A stretch of DNA of 22,234 nt from JAZRWQ01 sp045541395 (GTDB lineage: Bacteria; Bacillota; Clostridia; Oscillospirales; UMGS1783), in the NCBI GenBank assembly GCA_045541395.1, contig JAZQIZ010000022.1, positions 1 through 22,234 of the forward strand, written 5' to 3'. Under the pieces are notes generated by a model. The model did no database searches, was not told the origin of the DNA, and worked only from the letters and a program-made list of their open reading frames with translations. The translations under genes and the position numbers were made by a program. This document shows positions 1 through 8,498 of this stretch, in pieces; within the stretch, counting starts at the first letter, position 1; each line of letters begins with the position of its first letter.

Positions 1-1822
1 GAGGCAGGTTTGTGATTGCAACCAGTGTCTTGCCGATAAGTTGCTCGGGCTCATAATAAGCGTGGATACCACTTAAGATAACGCGCTCATTCTCTGTGCC
101 GTCGTTAAGTGTGAACTTAAGAAGCTTCTTGGACTTTTTCACAGCCTCACAGTTAATGACCTTAACTGCGCGGAAATCTGACTTGGAGAATGTCTCAAAG
201 TCTACCATATCTGTAAACATAGGCTCGATCTCTACATTGGAGAAATCAATCTCTACCGGTGCTTCAACTACGGGCTCTACAGCTGCAGTTACTACCTGAG
301 CAGGTGCTTCTGCTGCCTTTTCTTCCTTCTTGGGAGCATCTGTGGGCTTCATTGTTGGGAAGAGCAAAACATCTCTTATGGAAGAGGAGTCTGTAAGAAG
401 CATTACAAGACGGTCAATACCGAAGCCGAGACCGCCTGTGGGAGGCAGACCGTATTCAAGGGCATTGATATAGTCGTAATCAACCTGTGCCTTGCAATCA
501 GGCTCTACAGACTTGCGGACTGCTACCTGACGCTCAAAACGTTCCTTCTGATCGATAGGATCGTTAAGCTCAGAGAATGCGTTACCGAATTCTGTTGCGT
601 TGATAAAGTACTCAAAACGCTCGGTAAATGCCGGATCATCAGGCTTGCGCTTTGCAAGGGGGCTGTTTTCAACAGGATAATCATAAATGAAGGTAGGCTG
701 AATAAGGTTTTCTTCAACTAAGGCATCAAAGAACTCAACCAGAACGGTACCCTTTGTAGCATCAGCAGGAACGGGAACGTGCTTTTCCTTGGCACAGGCT
801 CTTGCATCTTCATCGGTAGCCCAATCGTTATAGTCACAGCCGCTGTATTTCTTAACAGCCTCAACCATAGTAAGACGCTGCCAGTTGCCCATATCTATTT
901 CCTTGCCCTGATAGGTGATCTTGGTGGTGCCGCAGATCTTTTCGGTAAGCTTGGTATAAAGATCCTCTACAAGATCCATCATGCCGTGAAAATCGGTATA
1001 AGCCTGATAAAGCTCAATAGAGGTAAACTCAGGGTTGTGTTTAGTATCCATACCTTCGTTTCTGAAAATACGGCCTACTTCATATACCCTGTCCAGACCG
1101 CCTACAATAAGACGCTTAAGATATAATTCTGTTTCTATTCTTAAGAACATATCTATATCAAGAGTATTATGATGGGTTTTGAATGGGCGGGCAGAAGCAC
1201 CTATTTCAACAGGGGTAAGAATAGGAGTATCAACCTCTAAAAAGCCCTTGTTATCAAGGTAATTTCTTATTTCCTTAAGTATCTGAGAGCGCTTTCTGAA
1301 GGTATCAGCAACCTCAGGGTTAACTATCAGATCAACCTCTCTCTGACGGTAACGGGTATCAACGTCCTTAAGGCCGTGATATTTTTCAGGCAAAGGCAGA
1401 AGAGCCTTAGTAAGTAAAACGTACTTTTCAACGCTAACGGAAATTTCGCCCTTTTGTGTAATAAATACAGAACCAACAATACCAACAATATCGCCGATAT
1501 CAAGCTTCTTAAAGTATTTATACTCTTCTTCGCCTAAATTATCGCGCTTAACGTAAAGCTGGATCCTGCCGGTTTTATCCTGAATATCCGCAAAAGCGGC
1601 TTTACCCATAACACGCATACTCATAATTCTGCCTGCCAAGGACACAGTTTTTCCGTTCATTTGCTCAAAGTTATTCTTTATGGATGCAGAATCACAATCA
1701 ACCTCATACTTAACATTTTCGTAGGGGTTTTTACCTTCTGCCACCAAAGCATTAAGCTTATCTATTCTTATTTGCTTCTGTTCGCTGATATCCTGTACGG
1801 GAGCTTCGTATTCCTGTTTCAT
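1..1822 (-). CDS. lysS: Lysyl-tRNA synthetase (class II) with C-terminal tRNA-binding domain, 3' end cut
   Basis: This enzyme charges tRNA-Lys with lysine in the cytoplasm. Translating the minus strand from the ATG at 1822 gives 607 uninterrupted residues to the window edge, so the gene is partial. An N-terminal OB fold (about residues 58-150) is followed by the class II core: motif 2 with GRIFRNEG (Arg near 254) and motif 3 GGLGFGIDRL (near 460-475). The core ends near residue 490, the usual full length of bacterial LysRS. Here the frame continues through an Ala/Glu/Pro/Val-rich linker (about 493-525) into a domain resembling the Trbp111/EMAP-II-like C terminus of MetRS (SKSDFRAVKV, then LLKFTL and ILSGI). 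I checked the frame at several points and found no stop or shift. The gene lies 57 bp downstream of greA, probably in the same transcript. LysRS identity is very secure; the extension is read directly but its function is inferred. Confidence 0.96.
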   Translation of the reverse strand, partial: MKQEYEAPVQDISEQKQIRIDKLNALVAEGKNPYENVKYEVDCDSASIKNNFEQMNGKTVSLAGRIMSMRVMGKAAFADIQDKTGRIQLYVKRDNLGEEEYKYFKKLDIGDIVGIVGSVFITQKGEISVSVEKYVLLTKALLPLPEKYHGLKDVDTRYRQREVDLIVNPEVADTFRKRSQILKEIRNYLDNKGFLEVDTPILTPVEIGASARPFKTHHNTLDIDMFLRIETELYLKRLIVGGLDRVYEVGRIFRNEGMDTKHNPEFTSIELYQAYTDFHGMMDLVEDLYTKLTEKICGTTKITYQGKEIDMGNWQRLTMVEAVKKYSGCDYNDWATDEDARACAKEKHVPVPADATKGTVLVEFFDALVEENLIQPTFIYDYPVENSPLAKRKPDDPAFTERFEYFINATEFGNAFSELNDPIDQKERFERQVAVRKSVEPDCKAQVDYDYINALEYGLPPTGGLGFGIDRLVMLLTDSSSIRDVLLFPTMKPTDAPKKEEKAAEAPAQVVTAAVEPVVEAPVEIDFSNVEIEPMFTDMVDFETFSKSDFRAVKVINCEAVKKSKKLLKFTLNDGTENERVILSGIHAYYEPEQLIGKTLVAITNLP

Positions 1823-1853
1823 TTTAACCTCCGTTATTTTATCAATAAAACGA

Positions 1854-1870
1854 GCGTGTTTAATACACGC
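1854..1870 (-). terminator. Weak hairpin between greA and lysS
   Basis: A 6-bp perfect stem (GCGTGT/ACACGC, 5-base loop) lies in the greA-lysS gap. On the minus strand it is followed by TCGTTTTATTG, a poor U-tract. It may be an attenuator or RNA-processing hairpin that lowers lysS expression relative to greA, or it may be chance. Confidence 0.3.
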
Positions 1871-1879
1871 CCTGATTTT

Positions 1880-2368
1880 TTATATAGTAGTCTGAACTGA
1901 AAGGATCTCATAAACGGTTTTACCATAGCCCATATCTACGGTAACCTTTTCGCCTACACTGTGACCGAAAAGGGCTTTACCAACAGGGCTTTCATCGGAA
2001 ATTTTACCGTTTACGGGGTTTGCTTCACTGGAACCAACGATCTCATATTCAACCTCTTCTTCATAACCGTCTTCCTCGGTTATTTTAAGAAGAACCTTGG
2101 TTCCTAAGAAAACAGTATTTTCTTTAATGCTTTCTTTTGTAATGATCTTTGCGCTTTTAACCATTGCTTCAAGTTCATTGATGCGAGATTCCATCTGAGC
2201 CTGCTCGTTTTTGGCTTCATCATATTCACTGTTCTCAGAAAGATCGCCAAATGAGCGGGCTTCTTTTATTTTCTCAGCCATTTCTTTGCGTTTATTGGTT
2301 TTAAGGTCCTCCAATTCTGCTACGACCTTTTCATACCCATCCTGGGTAAGTAAAACTTCTCTGTCCAT
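1880..2368 (-). CDS. greA: Transcription elongation factor GreA
   Basis: GreA binds in the secondary channel of RNA polymerase and stimulates transcript cleavage to rescue backtracked complexes. The 162-residue product has the family length. It has an N-terminal coiled coil (about residues 1-75) with the tip motif GDLSENSEYDEAK carrying the acidic tip residues, then the FKBP-like C-terminal domain with a SPVGKALFG stretch near the end. The ATG at 2368 is preceded by GAGGAGAAGATAAA, a good ribosome binding site. It has its own consensus promoter at 2440-2468 and is followed by lysS, a gene order common in Firmicutes. Confidence 0.97.
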   Translation of the reverse strand: MDREVLLTQDGYEKVVAELEDLKTNKRKEMAEKIKEARSFGDLSENSEYDEAKNEQAQMESRINELEAMVKSAKIITKESIKENTVFLGTKVLLKITEEDGYEEEVEYEIVGSSEANPVNGKISDESPVGKALFGHSVGEKVTVDMGYGKTVYEILSVQTTI

Positions 2369-2439
2369 TTTATCTTCTCCTCTTTATATATAATGGAACC
2401 TACTGTTCCTGAAACTATCTAATTACAGATATCCTATAT

Positions 2440-2468
2440 ATTATATAAAAATAAAACTTTTTTGTCAA
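2440..2468 (-). promoter_or_regulatory. Consensus sigma-A promoter for greA(-lysS)
   Basis: On the minus strand there is a perfect TTGACA (2468-2463), a 17-base spacer and a perfect TATAAT (2445-2440). It starts just after the stop of the upstream 209-residue gene. The predicted leader of about 65 nt contains a small inverted repeat (GGAAC/GTTCC, 2395-2409). Confidence 0.85.
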
Positions 2469-2471
2469 TGC

Positions 2472-3101
2472 CTAATAGCAATCTGTTATTGGCCAATTCG
2501 ACACATTTTTATCTCTGGTGCAATACCATATCATACCCGCAAATATGCATGAGCTCAGGTTTTCAGGCTTATAAGCCCTGTAAAGCTTAGGTATATCCAC
2601 AGAAAACTTAAAACATGTTTCCAAAGAATTTGCAGGCGGATGCTCTGTTGTTAAAACAGCTATTCCCCTTTTGAGCATATATTCCTCCTGAATCGTTTCT
2701 GAGTTTACACACGGCGCAATATAGATCCTGTTGGTCATTTTCGCACAGCGGTCAAGCACTTCATTAAAAAACCTGCCGCAAACATCAGAATCAATAAATA
2801 CAGGGAGCTTGGGGCTTTTTTTGATTTTAAATGCAAGGACGTCCGCCTGCCTTAAACGCAAATAATCCTTAAACGGCGGCATTTTGAAGTATTTTTCCAA
2901 ATAAACAGAACCCAGCGAATACTGCACCCCCTCTTTTTTCATTTGCTGTGCCAGCCTTTTAATATCTCTTGCCTTTTTTCTACGGGAGATCTGAGCCTCA
3001 ACAAAAACTAAGTTGCTGTTATTTTTCATTTCAATTTCCGTTTTTTTAATTTTTTTAACACTTAATTTTACAAGAGCCAACATACGCTCTATTATATTCA
3101 A
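2472..3101 (-). CDS. Hypothetical protein, unrecognised family
   Basis: I do not recognise this 209-residue protein. It is soluble, with no signal peptide or membrane helix. The N terminus is strongly basic (KLSVKKIKK, then SRRKKARDIKRLAQQMKKEG) and is followed by alternating strand- and helix-like segments (LVFVEAQ, VLAFKIKK, PVFIDSD, RIYIAPCV, GIAVLTTEH), suggesting an alpha/beta fold. The longest frame begins with TTG at 3101, preceded by AAGGA at about 9 bases. The first ATG (3083) has only AGAG three bases away, so the TTG start is preferred. It sits between the terminator of the division operon and the greA promoter. No clear promoter of its own is seen, so it may depend on read-through. 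Confidence 0.7.
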   Translation of the reverse strand: MNIIERMLALVKLSVKKIKKTEIEMKNNSNLVFVEAQISRRKKARDIKRLAQQMKKEGVQYSLGSVYLEKYFKMPPFKDYLRLRQADVLAFKIKKSPKLPVFIDSDVCGRFFNEVLDRCAKMTNRIYIAPCVNSETIQEEYMLKRGIAVLTTEHPPANSLETCFKFSVDIPKLYRAYKPENLSSCIFAGMIWYCTRDKNVSNWPITDCY

Positions 3102-3124
3102 AACTCTTATTCCTTATGCAAAAA

Positions 3125-3153
3125 AACAGCTTTTCAAAATATGAAAAGCTGTT
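3125..3153 (-). terminator. Rho-independent terminator of the cdaR-like/ftsEX operon
   Basis: An 11-bp perfect stem (AACAGCTTTTC/GAAAAGCTGTT) with a 7-base loop is followed on the minus strand by a run of T just after the S41 peptidase stop at 3160. The A-rich flank also gives it terminator shape on the plus strand. Confidence 0.85.
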
Positions 3154-3159
3154 CTTATT

Positions 3160-4395
3160 TTATCTTGTAATAGTTTCAAGAATACCTGAGTCTACCCTTA
3201 AGGTTTCAAAGCCTTTAAGCAAATAGGGATCGTTTGCATAGTCCACACCTAAAAGTGAGATCTCCGACTGGTTTTCTTCAAGTTCAACTGCAACTTCAGG
3301 GGTTATACCAACAAGATTAAAGCCCGCACCCGAAGGAGAGTAATAGGTAAAGTCAGTTATTTTAACGTAACTGCCGTCACGCAGCTTATAAAAGCTTTGG
3401 CCCGTACCTTTACCGTAGGTAGTATTACCCACAAGTGTAGCTTTTCCGAAATCGTTCAAAGCCGCAGCAAAAAGCTCACCGCCTGAGGCTGTATTGCCAT
3501 TACAAAGCACAACAATCGGGATCTTGGTTTCCTGGGCTGTAACCGCTTCATAAACTATTTTTGTGTTAACTTCATCACCGACCTGCTCTGCGGACCTTTT
3601 ATATACTGCGGTAGCAACGGTACCTGTAGGAACGATCTTATCTACACAGCCCACAACAGATTCTATGCTTCCGCCGGGGTTATTGCGAACGTCTATTATA
3701 AGGTTTTTAGCACCCTGTTCTATAATAGAATCAACTGCGGCGCTGAAATGCTCAGGAGTAAGCTCGTTAAAACTGCTTATGGATATATAACCAACGTAGC
3801 CCATTATTTTTTGCGTAACAGTATTTTGCTCATATTTCTGGGCTGTAACCGAAAGAAGCTTTTCTTCTCCGCTTCTCATTACCGAAACGTTTATTGACTG
3901 CCCTTCTTCGGGAGAGAGGAGGGTAGCTATTTGAGCGTAAGGGGTCTCCAAAACAAGATTATCGTTTACGGAGATTATGCGGTCACCAACCTTAAATCCT
4001 GCATTACCTGCAGGTGAACCAACTGAAACGGCGCTAACAAAAATATCACCGTTTAATTCGTTAAGCGCAGTTTGAATTCCAATTCCGTCATAAGCGCCCT
4101 TAAGCATTTTTTCGTATTCTTCGTATTCGTCTTTGGTGTAATACTGAGCATAGTTATCGGAAATACCCAATACATAACCTTTGGCGATCTCATCGGTAAG
4201 CTTTTCGGTGTCTATACTGCCAATATAATGCTCTTCAATGATCTCATCAATATTGGCGATCTTAGTATAAATACTCTGAATTGAAGTAATGCCCGAAACC
4301 CGCTTATTAATAATATAGGCGGTAGAAACGGCAGAGATAATTATCGCCGCAAGCACAAGGAATATTACAATGTCTATTCTTATTTTTTTAGTCAT
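3160..4395 (-). CDS. S41 family C-terminal processing peptidase (Ctp-like), membrane-anchored
   Basis: CtpA/CtpB-family serine proteases cut extracytoplasmic proteins near their C termini using a Ser/Lys dyad. The 411-residue product has one N-terminal membrane segment (about residues 9-28), a PDZ domain (about 100-185; SPAGNAGFKVGDRI is the peptide-binding core) and the S41 fold (about 190-370). The expected nucleophile Ser304 lies in NTASGGE and the general base Lys329 in TYGKG. The ATG at 4395 follows CGGAGATAAAAA. It is the last gene of the ftsEX operon, 12 bp after the M23 peptidase, which suggests it processes or degrades that peptidase or another wall-remodelling factor (inference). 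In Bacillus subtilis a ctpB gene also lies near ftsEX. Family assignment is secure, the substrate unknown. Confidence 0.93.
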   Translation of the reverse strand: MTKKIRIDIVIFLVLAAIIISAVSTAYIINKRVSGITSIQSIYTKIANIDEIIEEHYIGSIDTEKLTDEIAKGYVLGISDNYAQYYTKDEYEEYEKMLKGAYDGIGIQTALNELNGDIFVSAVSVGSPAGNAGFKVGDRIISVNDNLVLETPYAQIATLLSPEEGQSINVSVMRSGEEKLLSVTAQKYEQNTVTQKIMGYVGYISISSFNELTPEHFSAAVDSIIEQGAKNLIIDVRNNPGGSIESVVGCVDKIVPTGTVATAVYKRSAEQVGDEVNTKIVYEAVTAQETKIPIVVLCNGNTASGGELFAAALNDFGKATLVGNTTYGKGTGQSFYKLRDGSYVKITDFTYYSPSGAGFNLVGITPEVAVELEENQSEISLLGVDYANDPYLLKGFETLRVDSGILETITR

Positions 4396-4407
4396 TTTTT
4401 ATCTCCG

Positions 4408-5589
4408 TCAGGAAGGTGTTGTGTAACCGAATGGGTCAACCGATTCGGAATAGCCAAGTTCAGCACTGTATAGTCTAACTTCAAAGTGAAGATGAGGTCC
4501 GGTAGTGTAATAGCCGGTATTGCCAACGTATGCAACAAGCTGCCCTCTTTCAACTACGTCACCGACTGAAACAGCAAAATCGCTAAGGTGATAATATCTT
4601 GTAGATAAGCCACCGCCGTGATCTATTATAAGCACGTTACCTATAGCATCGCTCCAGTAACATTCTATAACCGTACCGGAAGCAGGAGCATAAATGGGTG
4701 TGCCGGTATCACAGCCAACATCTATACCGTTATGCCATACGCTGCCGCCACCTCCGAACGGGTCTGCTCGCCAGCCCCAATAGTCGGTTATGAGCGTCTG
4801 CCCGGGAACAGGCCAGGATAGAAAGCTGGGGCCTTCGCCATTGGCGGACTCTGCAATTATTTTATCAAGCTCCTTAAGGCTTTCATTCAAAGCTTCTTCG
4901 GCAGCTTCCATTTCTTTTTTATAACGCTTTTCATCGGCGGTGAGTTTTTCAACAATGGCATATTGCTCTGCTTCTTTTGCATCGAGATCCGCCATCTGCG
5001 CATCAAGCTCATCCTGTGCCTCCTGCTGATCCTCTCTTGTTTTTTCAACCTGTTCAATGGTTTCATTTACAGATTTGATAGCCGCTTTCATTTTATCTAT
5101 AAGGCTGTTATCATACTCCATTATCTGCTCAACAAGATCAATCCTTGTAAGATAATCGGAAAAACTACCGGCGCTTAAAAGAACCTCAAGATAGGAGGTC
5201 TGACCGGCTTCATAATTAGCGCGCACTCGCTGGCCGTAAAGATCTTTAAAATCTTCAAGCTCAGCCTCCTGGTTTTTAAGTTTCTCGTCAAGCCTCGCCA
5301 GTTCTGCATCAATTTCATCAAGAATAGCAAGAGATATATCTATTTGCTTTTGAATAACAACTTTTTGGGCATCAATACCCTGGATTTTTTTCAAGGCGGC
5401 GGTTTTATCGCTGTGAGCCTTATCCTTCCACGCTTCAAGATCGTCAAGCTGATTATTAAGATAATCTATTTCTTCCCTCAGTTCATCGATAGTGGATTCA
5501 GCCTTAGCGGTGCCGTTTGAAAAATACACGGCACCTGCCACAGTTAGTAAGGCAAGTACAATAGCCGTAATTTTCGAAAACAGTTTCAT
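4408..5589 (-). CDS. EnvC/PcsB-like murein hydrolase or activator: coiled coil plus M23 (LytM) domain
   Basis: This is a secreted partner of FtsEX that cuts peptidoglycan or activates cutting at the septum. The frame extends to a GTG at 5598, but that GTG lies inside the AAGGTGG ribosome binding site, so the ATG at 5589 (393 residues) is the better start. Residues 1-30 are a signal peptide ending GTAKA. Residues about 31-250 form a long coiled coil typical of EnvC/PcsB, which contacts the FtsX extracellular loop. Residues about 255-390 are an M23 domain with zinc ligands His286 and Asp290 (HNGID) and His368 (HLHFE), plus His334 and His366. All metal ligands are present, so it is probably an active endopeptidase rather than a degenerate activator (inference). 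It follows ftsX by about 10 bp. Confidence 0.92.
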   Translation of the reverse strand: MKLFSKITAIVLALLTVAGAVYFSNGTAKAESTIDELREEIDYLNNQLDDLEAWKDKAHSDKTAALKKIQGIDAQKVVIQKQIDISLAILDEIDAELARLDEKLKNQEAELEDFKDLYGQRVRANYEAGQTSYLEVLLSAGSFSDYLTRIDLVEQIMEYDNSLIDKMKAAIKSVNETIEQVEKTREDQQEAQDELDAQMADLDAKEAEQYAIVEKLTADEKRYKKEMEAAEEALNESLKELDKIIAESANGEGPSFLSWPVPGQTLITDYWGWRADPFGGGGSVWHNGIDVGCDTGTPIYAPASGTVIECYWSDAIGNVLIIDHGGGLSTRYYHLSDFAVSVGDVVERGQLVAYVGNTGYYTTGPHLHFEVRLYSAELGYSESVDPFGYTTPS

Positions 5590-5599
5590 ATGAGCCACC

Positions 5600-6484
5600 T
5601 TATACGTTCAAATGCTTACGCATTGGAAGAATACTGCCGAATACGCCCATTGTTACAGAGAAGATACCGAATGCGCCAAGAACGTAATATTTAACGGCAT
5701 CAAAAGGAATAACCTCAAAAAGCGCAAGCTGATTTACAAGTGGATAGATCAAGGAATCGTAAACGTACCACTGAAGCCCAAAGGCAATACCACAGGCAAC
5801 AAGGCCGATTATAAGACCCTCTACCACAAAGGGGCGGCGGATATAACGGTTGGTCGCACCAACGTATTTCATAATATTTATTTCGGTTTTCCTTGAATAC
5901 ATCGCAAGTCTTACGGTATTTGAAATAATAAACAAGGAAACGAAAAGCAATATCACAAGCACCCAGAAGCCAAGCATCGAGATGGTACTTCTGATATTTA
6001 CCAGAGTCTCAACAACCTTCGAAGAGCTCCTTATATTGCCAACGTTATTAAGGCTCTTGATTTTTGTCATAGTACCGGAATACTGTTCAAGGTCCTTAAC
6101 CTTAACGTGATATGAATCTCTTAAAGGATTTTCTTCGTCCAATGAAGAGAAGAGCTCAGCCTGAGCCTCGAACATAGACTTGTATTCTTCAAGAGCCCGG
6201 TCCCTGGAAACAAACTCAACCGAAGCTATGTTATCCATTTTTTCAAGCTCTTCACCCATTTTCATAGTGTCAGCTTTAGAAACGTTATCGTCAACAAATA
6301 TTACGATCTCATTCTGATCCTGAAGCTGATCCACAAAGGTGTTTAAATTCGCCACAACAAGAAGCACACTGCCTATTATTATCATACAGGCCGCAAGTAT
6401 GCTTACCGAGGCAAAGGACATAAGCCCGTGAGTATAGATACCGCGAAAGGCTTCTTTAACGGGGCGGAAGGGATGAAAACTCAT
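5600..6484 (-). CDS. ftsX: Cell division protein FtsX (ABC-type membrane subunit)
   Basis: FtsX is the membrane half of the FtsEX complex that transmits ATP hydrolysis to a wall hydrolase outside. The 294-residue product has the standard layout: an N-terminal membrane segment (about 22-46), an extracellular domain (about 47-165), then three membrane segments (about 170-192, 220-242, 262-285). The motif SRKTEINIMKYVGAT, typical of the FtsX/MacB C-terminal domain, lies between segments 2 and 3. The ATG at 6484 overlaps the ftsE stop by 4 bp (ATGA), which implies translational coupling. The M23 peptidase follows immediately and is the likely extracellular partner. Confidence 0.96.
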   Translation of the reverse strand: MSFHPFRPVKEAFRGIYTHGLMSFASVSILAACMIIIGSVLLVVANLNTFVDQLQDQNEIVIFVDDNVSKADTMKMGEELEKMDNIASVEFVSRDRALEEYKSMFEAQAELFSSLDEENPLRDSYHVKVKDLEQYSGTMTKIKSLNNVGNIRSSSKVVETLVNIRSTISMLGFWVLVILLFVSLFIISNTVRLAMYSRKTEINIMKYVGATNRYIRRPFVVEGLIIGLVACGIAFGLQWYVYDSLIYPLVNQLALFEVIPFDAVKYYVLGAFGIFSVTMGVFGSILPMRKHLNV

Positions 6485-7158
6485 AATTCGTACCCTCCTT
6501 TACGGTCATTAACAATTTCGCCCTGCTTTAAGGTTATAACCCTCTTCTTATACTTATTAACAAGGGCGCTTTCGTGAGTAACAACAACTATAGTAACACC
6601 CTGCTGATTAATAATGGAGAACAAATTCATTATTTCCATACTCATTACAGGGTCCACGTTGCCGGTGGGCTCGTCTGCAATAATGATGCTGGGGCTGTTT
6701 ATAAGAGCTCGGGCAAGGGCAACTCGCTGTTGCTCACCGCCTGACAGCTCGTTAGGATATTTATCGGCCTTATGAGGCAAGCCTATAAGGTCCAGCAGAA
6801 ATTTAACGCGTTTACGTATGTCCTTATTGGATCTACCCAAAACCTCCATAGCAAAGGCAATGTTCTGGGCAACGGTTTTATTTTCAATCAGGCGGAAATC
6901 CTGAAACACAACGCCCATTTCTCTTCTGAGTTTAGGTATGTGTCTGCGGCGTATTTTGGAAAGACGGCGGCCATTCAACATTATTTCACCGCTTTTTAGC
7001 CTTTCCTCTGCCATAAGGAGTTTGATAATGGTGGATTTACCTGCGCCTGATGGCCCAACGATAAAAACAAACTCACCGTCTTCAATTCTAAGATTTACAT
7101 CCTTCAATGTCTGCACACCGTTTTTATAGGCGTGACTGGCATTTTTAAATTCTATCAT
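6481..7158 (-). CDS. ftsE: Cell division ATP-binding protein FtsE
   Basis: FtsE is the cytoplasmic ABC ATPase of FtsEX. The 225-residue product has Walker A GPSGAGKST (residues 35-43), Q-loop Gln86 (VFQDFRL), signature LSGGEQQR (138-145) and Walker B IIIADEP (158-164), followed by the switch His in VVVTHES. The ATG at 7158 follows AAGGAGAAAAAA. It starts 16 bp after the regulator gene and overlaps ftsX, so it is the second gene of a five-gene operon. Confidence 0.97.
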   Translation of the reverse strand: MIEFKNASHAYKNGVQTLKDVNLRIEDGEFVFIVGPSGAGKSTIIKLLMAEERLKSGEIMLNGRRLSKIRRRHIPKLRREMGVVFQDFRLIENKTVAQNIAFAMEVLGRSNKDIRKRVKFLLDLIGLPHKADKYPNELSGGEQQRVALARALINSPSIIIADEPTGNVDPVMSMEIMNLFSIINQQGVTIVVVTHESALVNKYKKRVITLKQGEIVNDRKGGYEL

Positions 7159-7174
7159 TTTTTTCTCCTTAAAA

Positions 7175-8263
7175 TCAGAACTGTATAGGACGTGCAGTAA
7201 GATATTTTCTTACCATAAGAGCTACTTTAAATATAATTGCGTGTTCGAACTCCCTCAGGTCAAGTCCGGTTAAACGGCGTATCTTCTCAAGGCGGTAAAC
7301 AAGAGTGTTTCTATGTACAAAAAGCTTTCTTGCCGTTTCCGAAACGTTAAGGTTATTTTCAAAGAACTTGTTAATGGTAAACAAAGTCTCCTGATCCAGA
7401 GAATCTATTGAACCGCGCTTAAATACTTCGTCAAGGAAGTTCTGGCAAAGGGAATTGGGCAACTGATAAATAATCCTGCCAAGGCCCAGGTTATTATATG
7501 AGAGAATATTCTTTTCTCTCTCAAATATTTTTCCAACCTCAATGGCTATCTGCGCTTCCTTGAAGGAACGGTTAAGATCGGTTATATTTGAAACAACAGA
7601 ACCAATACCAACACAGGCTCTTGCGTGCTCCTCGTGATCTATAACATCAATAAGCGCTTTTGCCAGCATTTCAATATGCTCAGGCTCAACTCCCTGTTTG
7701 ACCTCCTTAACGATTATAAGGTCGGTATCGTTAACGGTGAAAACAAAGTCTCTCTGCTGTTCGGGGAAAAGTGCCTGAATTATATCAAGAGAAGATACGT
7801 TCATTTTAACCGAAAATCTTATAAGGATAACAACACGGTCTATATCATCCATAAACCGCATTTCCTTTGCTTTTCTGTAAATATCCGAGGACAGAATATT
7901 ATCTAAAATTATATCCTTAACAAATTCGCCGCGGTCAAAATTCTCTGTGTAAAAACGGCCCACAGAGGAAAGTGCTACGTCCATCACCCCGCACATTTTA
8001 AGGGAAAGCTCATCTTCTCCGTCAACAAATATAACGAATTCAGGAGCGATACTGTTACCAAGAGCACGGTAAGCTCTTCCGCATTTTACTTCAGAGCCGG
8101 GATTAAAACCAATAACGCCTTCTTCAAAGTTTTCATCCTTCTGCCCTATTCTGCTAAGATCACTGCAGGCAACAACAAACCCATTGGAATCAATAACCCC
8201 AACGTGTTTCCCCACAGTATCCCTCATTTGTACCGCAATAGTTTGAAAAAGCTTTATAGACAT
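7175..8263 (-). CDS. PucR/CdaR-family transcriptional regulator
   Basis: The frame reaches an ATG at 8308, but the ATG at 8263 (362 residues) has GGAAGGAAACAGAAA directly ahead and matches the conserved start SIKLFQTIAVQM, so 8263 is preferred. The N-terminal third (about residues 1-120) resembles a sugar-diacid-recognition/GAF-like sensor (VGVIDSNGFVVACSDLSRIG). The middle (about 150-270) is GGDEF-like in outline (ARACVGIGSVV, then LNRSFKEAQIAIEVG). The C terminus carries the PucR helix-turn-helix: NLNVSETARKLFVHRNTLVYRLEKI. In other bacteria the family controls sugar diacid or purine use, but here it leads the ftsE-ftsX-M23-S41 operon and diverges from glnN. It may autoregulate or act on either neighbour; its ligand cannot be told. 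Confidence 0.9.
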   Translation of the reverse strand: MSIKLFQTIAVQMRDTVGKHVGVIDSNGFVVACSDLSRIGQKDENFEEGVIGFNPGSEVKCGRAYRALGNSIAPEFVIFVDGEDELSLKMCGVMDVALSSVGRFYTENFDRGEFVKDIILDNILSSDIYRKAKEMRFMDDIDRVVILIRFSVKMNVSSLDIIQALFPEQQRDFVFTVNDTDLIIVKEVKQGVEPEHIEMLAKALIDVIDHEEHARACVGIGSVVSNITDLNRSFKEAQIAIEVGKIFEREKNILSYNNLGLGRIIYQLPNSLCQNFLDEVFKRGSIDSLDQETLFTINKFFENNLNVSETARKLFVHRNTLVYRLEKIRRLTGLDLREFEHAIIFKVALMVRKYLTARPIQF

Positions 8264-8316
8264 TTTCTGTTTCCTTCCGATCATACTATTGTTATTTTGC
8301 ATAAACATCCAAAATA

Positions 8317-8345
8317 ATTTTATACTGAAAACAAATATTTTGCAA
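8317..8345 (-). promoter_or_regulatory. Putative promoter of the regulator/ftsEX operon
   Basis: On the minus strand: TTGCAA (8345-8340), 17-base spacer, TAAAAT (8322-8317), about 54 bp ahead of the preferred start at 8263. The -10 matches 5 of 6 and the -35 4 of 6. Confidence 0.55.
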
Positions 8346-8498
8346 CCTTTTTTACGGAGTTTTTATAAAATTAATGTGTTTTTTAACAAAACAGCAACAA
8401 ATAAGTGGTCTTTTTTGGGCTTTTTTACTCTATTTTTAGCAAAAATCACCTTTATGCAATTTTGACAAACAAATTTGCCCAACACCTTAAAATTGTTA

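Noticed and set aside
779..1126. A 115-codon plus-strand frame opposite lysS
   Set aside because: The minus strand here encodes the LysRS catalytic core with motif 2; the plus frame is antisense noise.
2395..2409. Hairpin GGAAC/GTTCC in the greA leader as a riboswitch or T-box
   Set aside because: Only five base pairs, with no conserved T-box or riboswitch core and no following terminator.
8374..8439. A 21-codon plus-strand frame (begins MCFLTK) in the glnN leader region
   Set aside because: The only Shine-Dalgarno-like GGAG is 14 bases from the ATG, and the frame lies in T-rich DNA upstream of the predicted glnN promoter. Chance is more likely.
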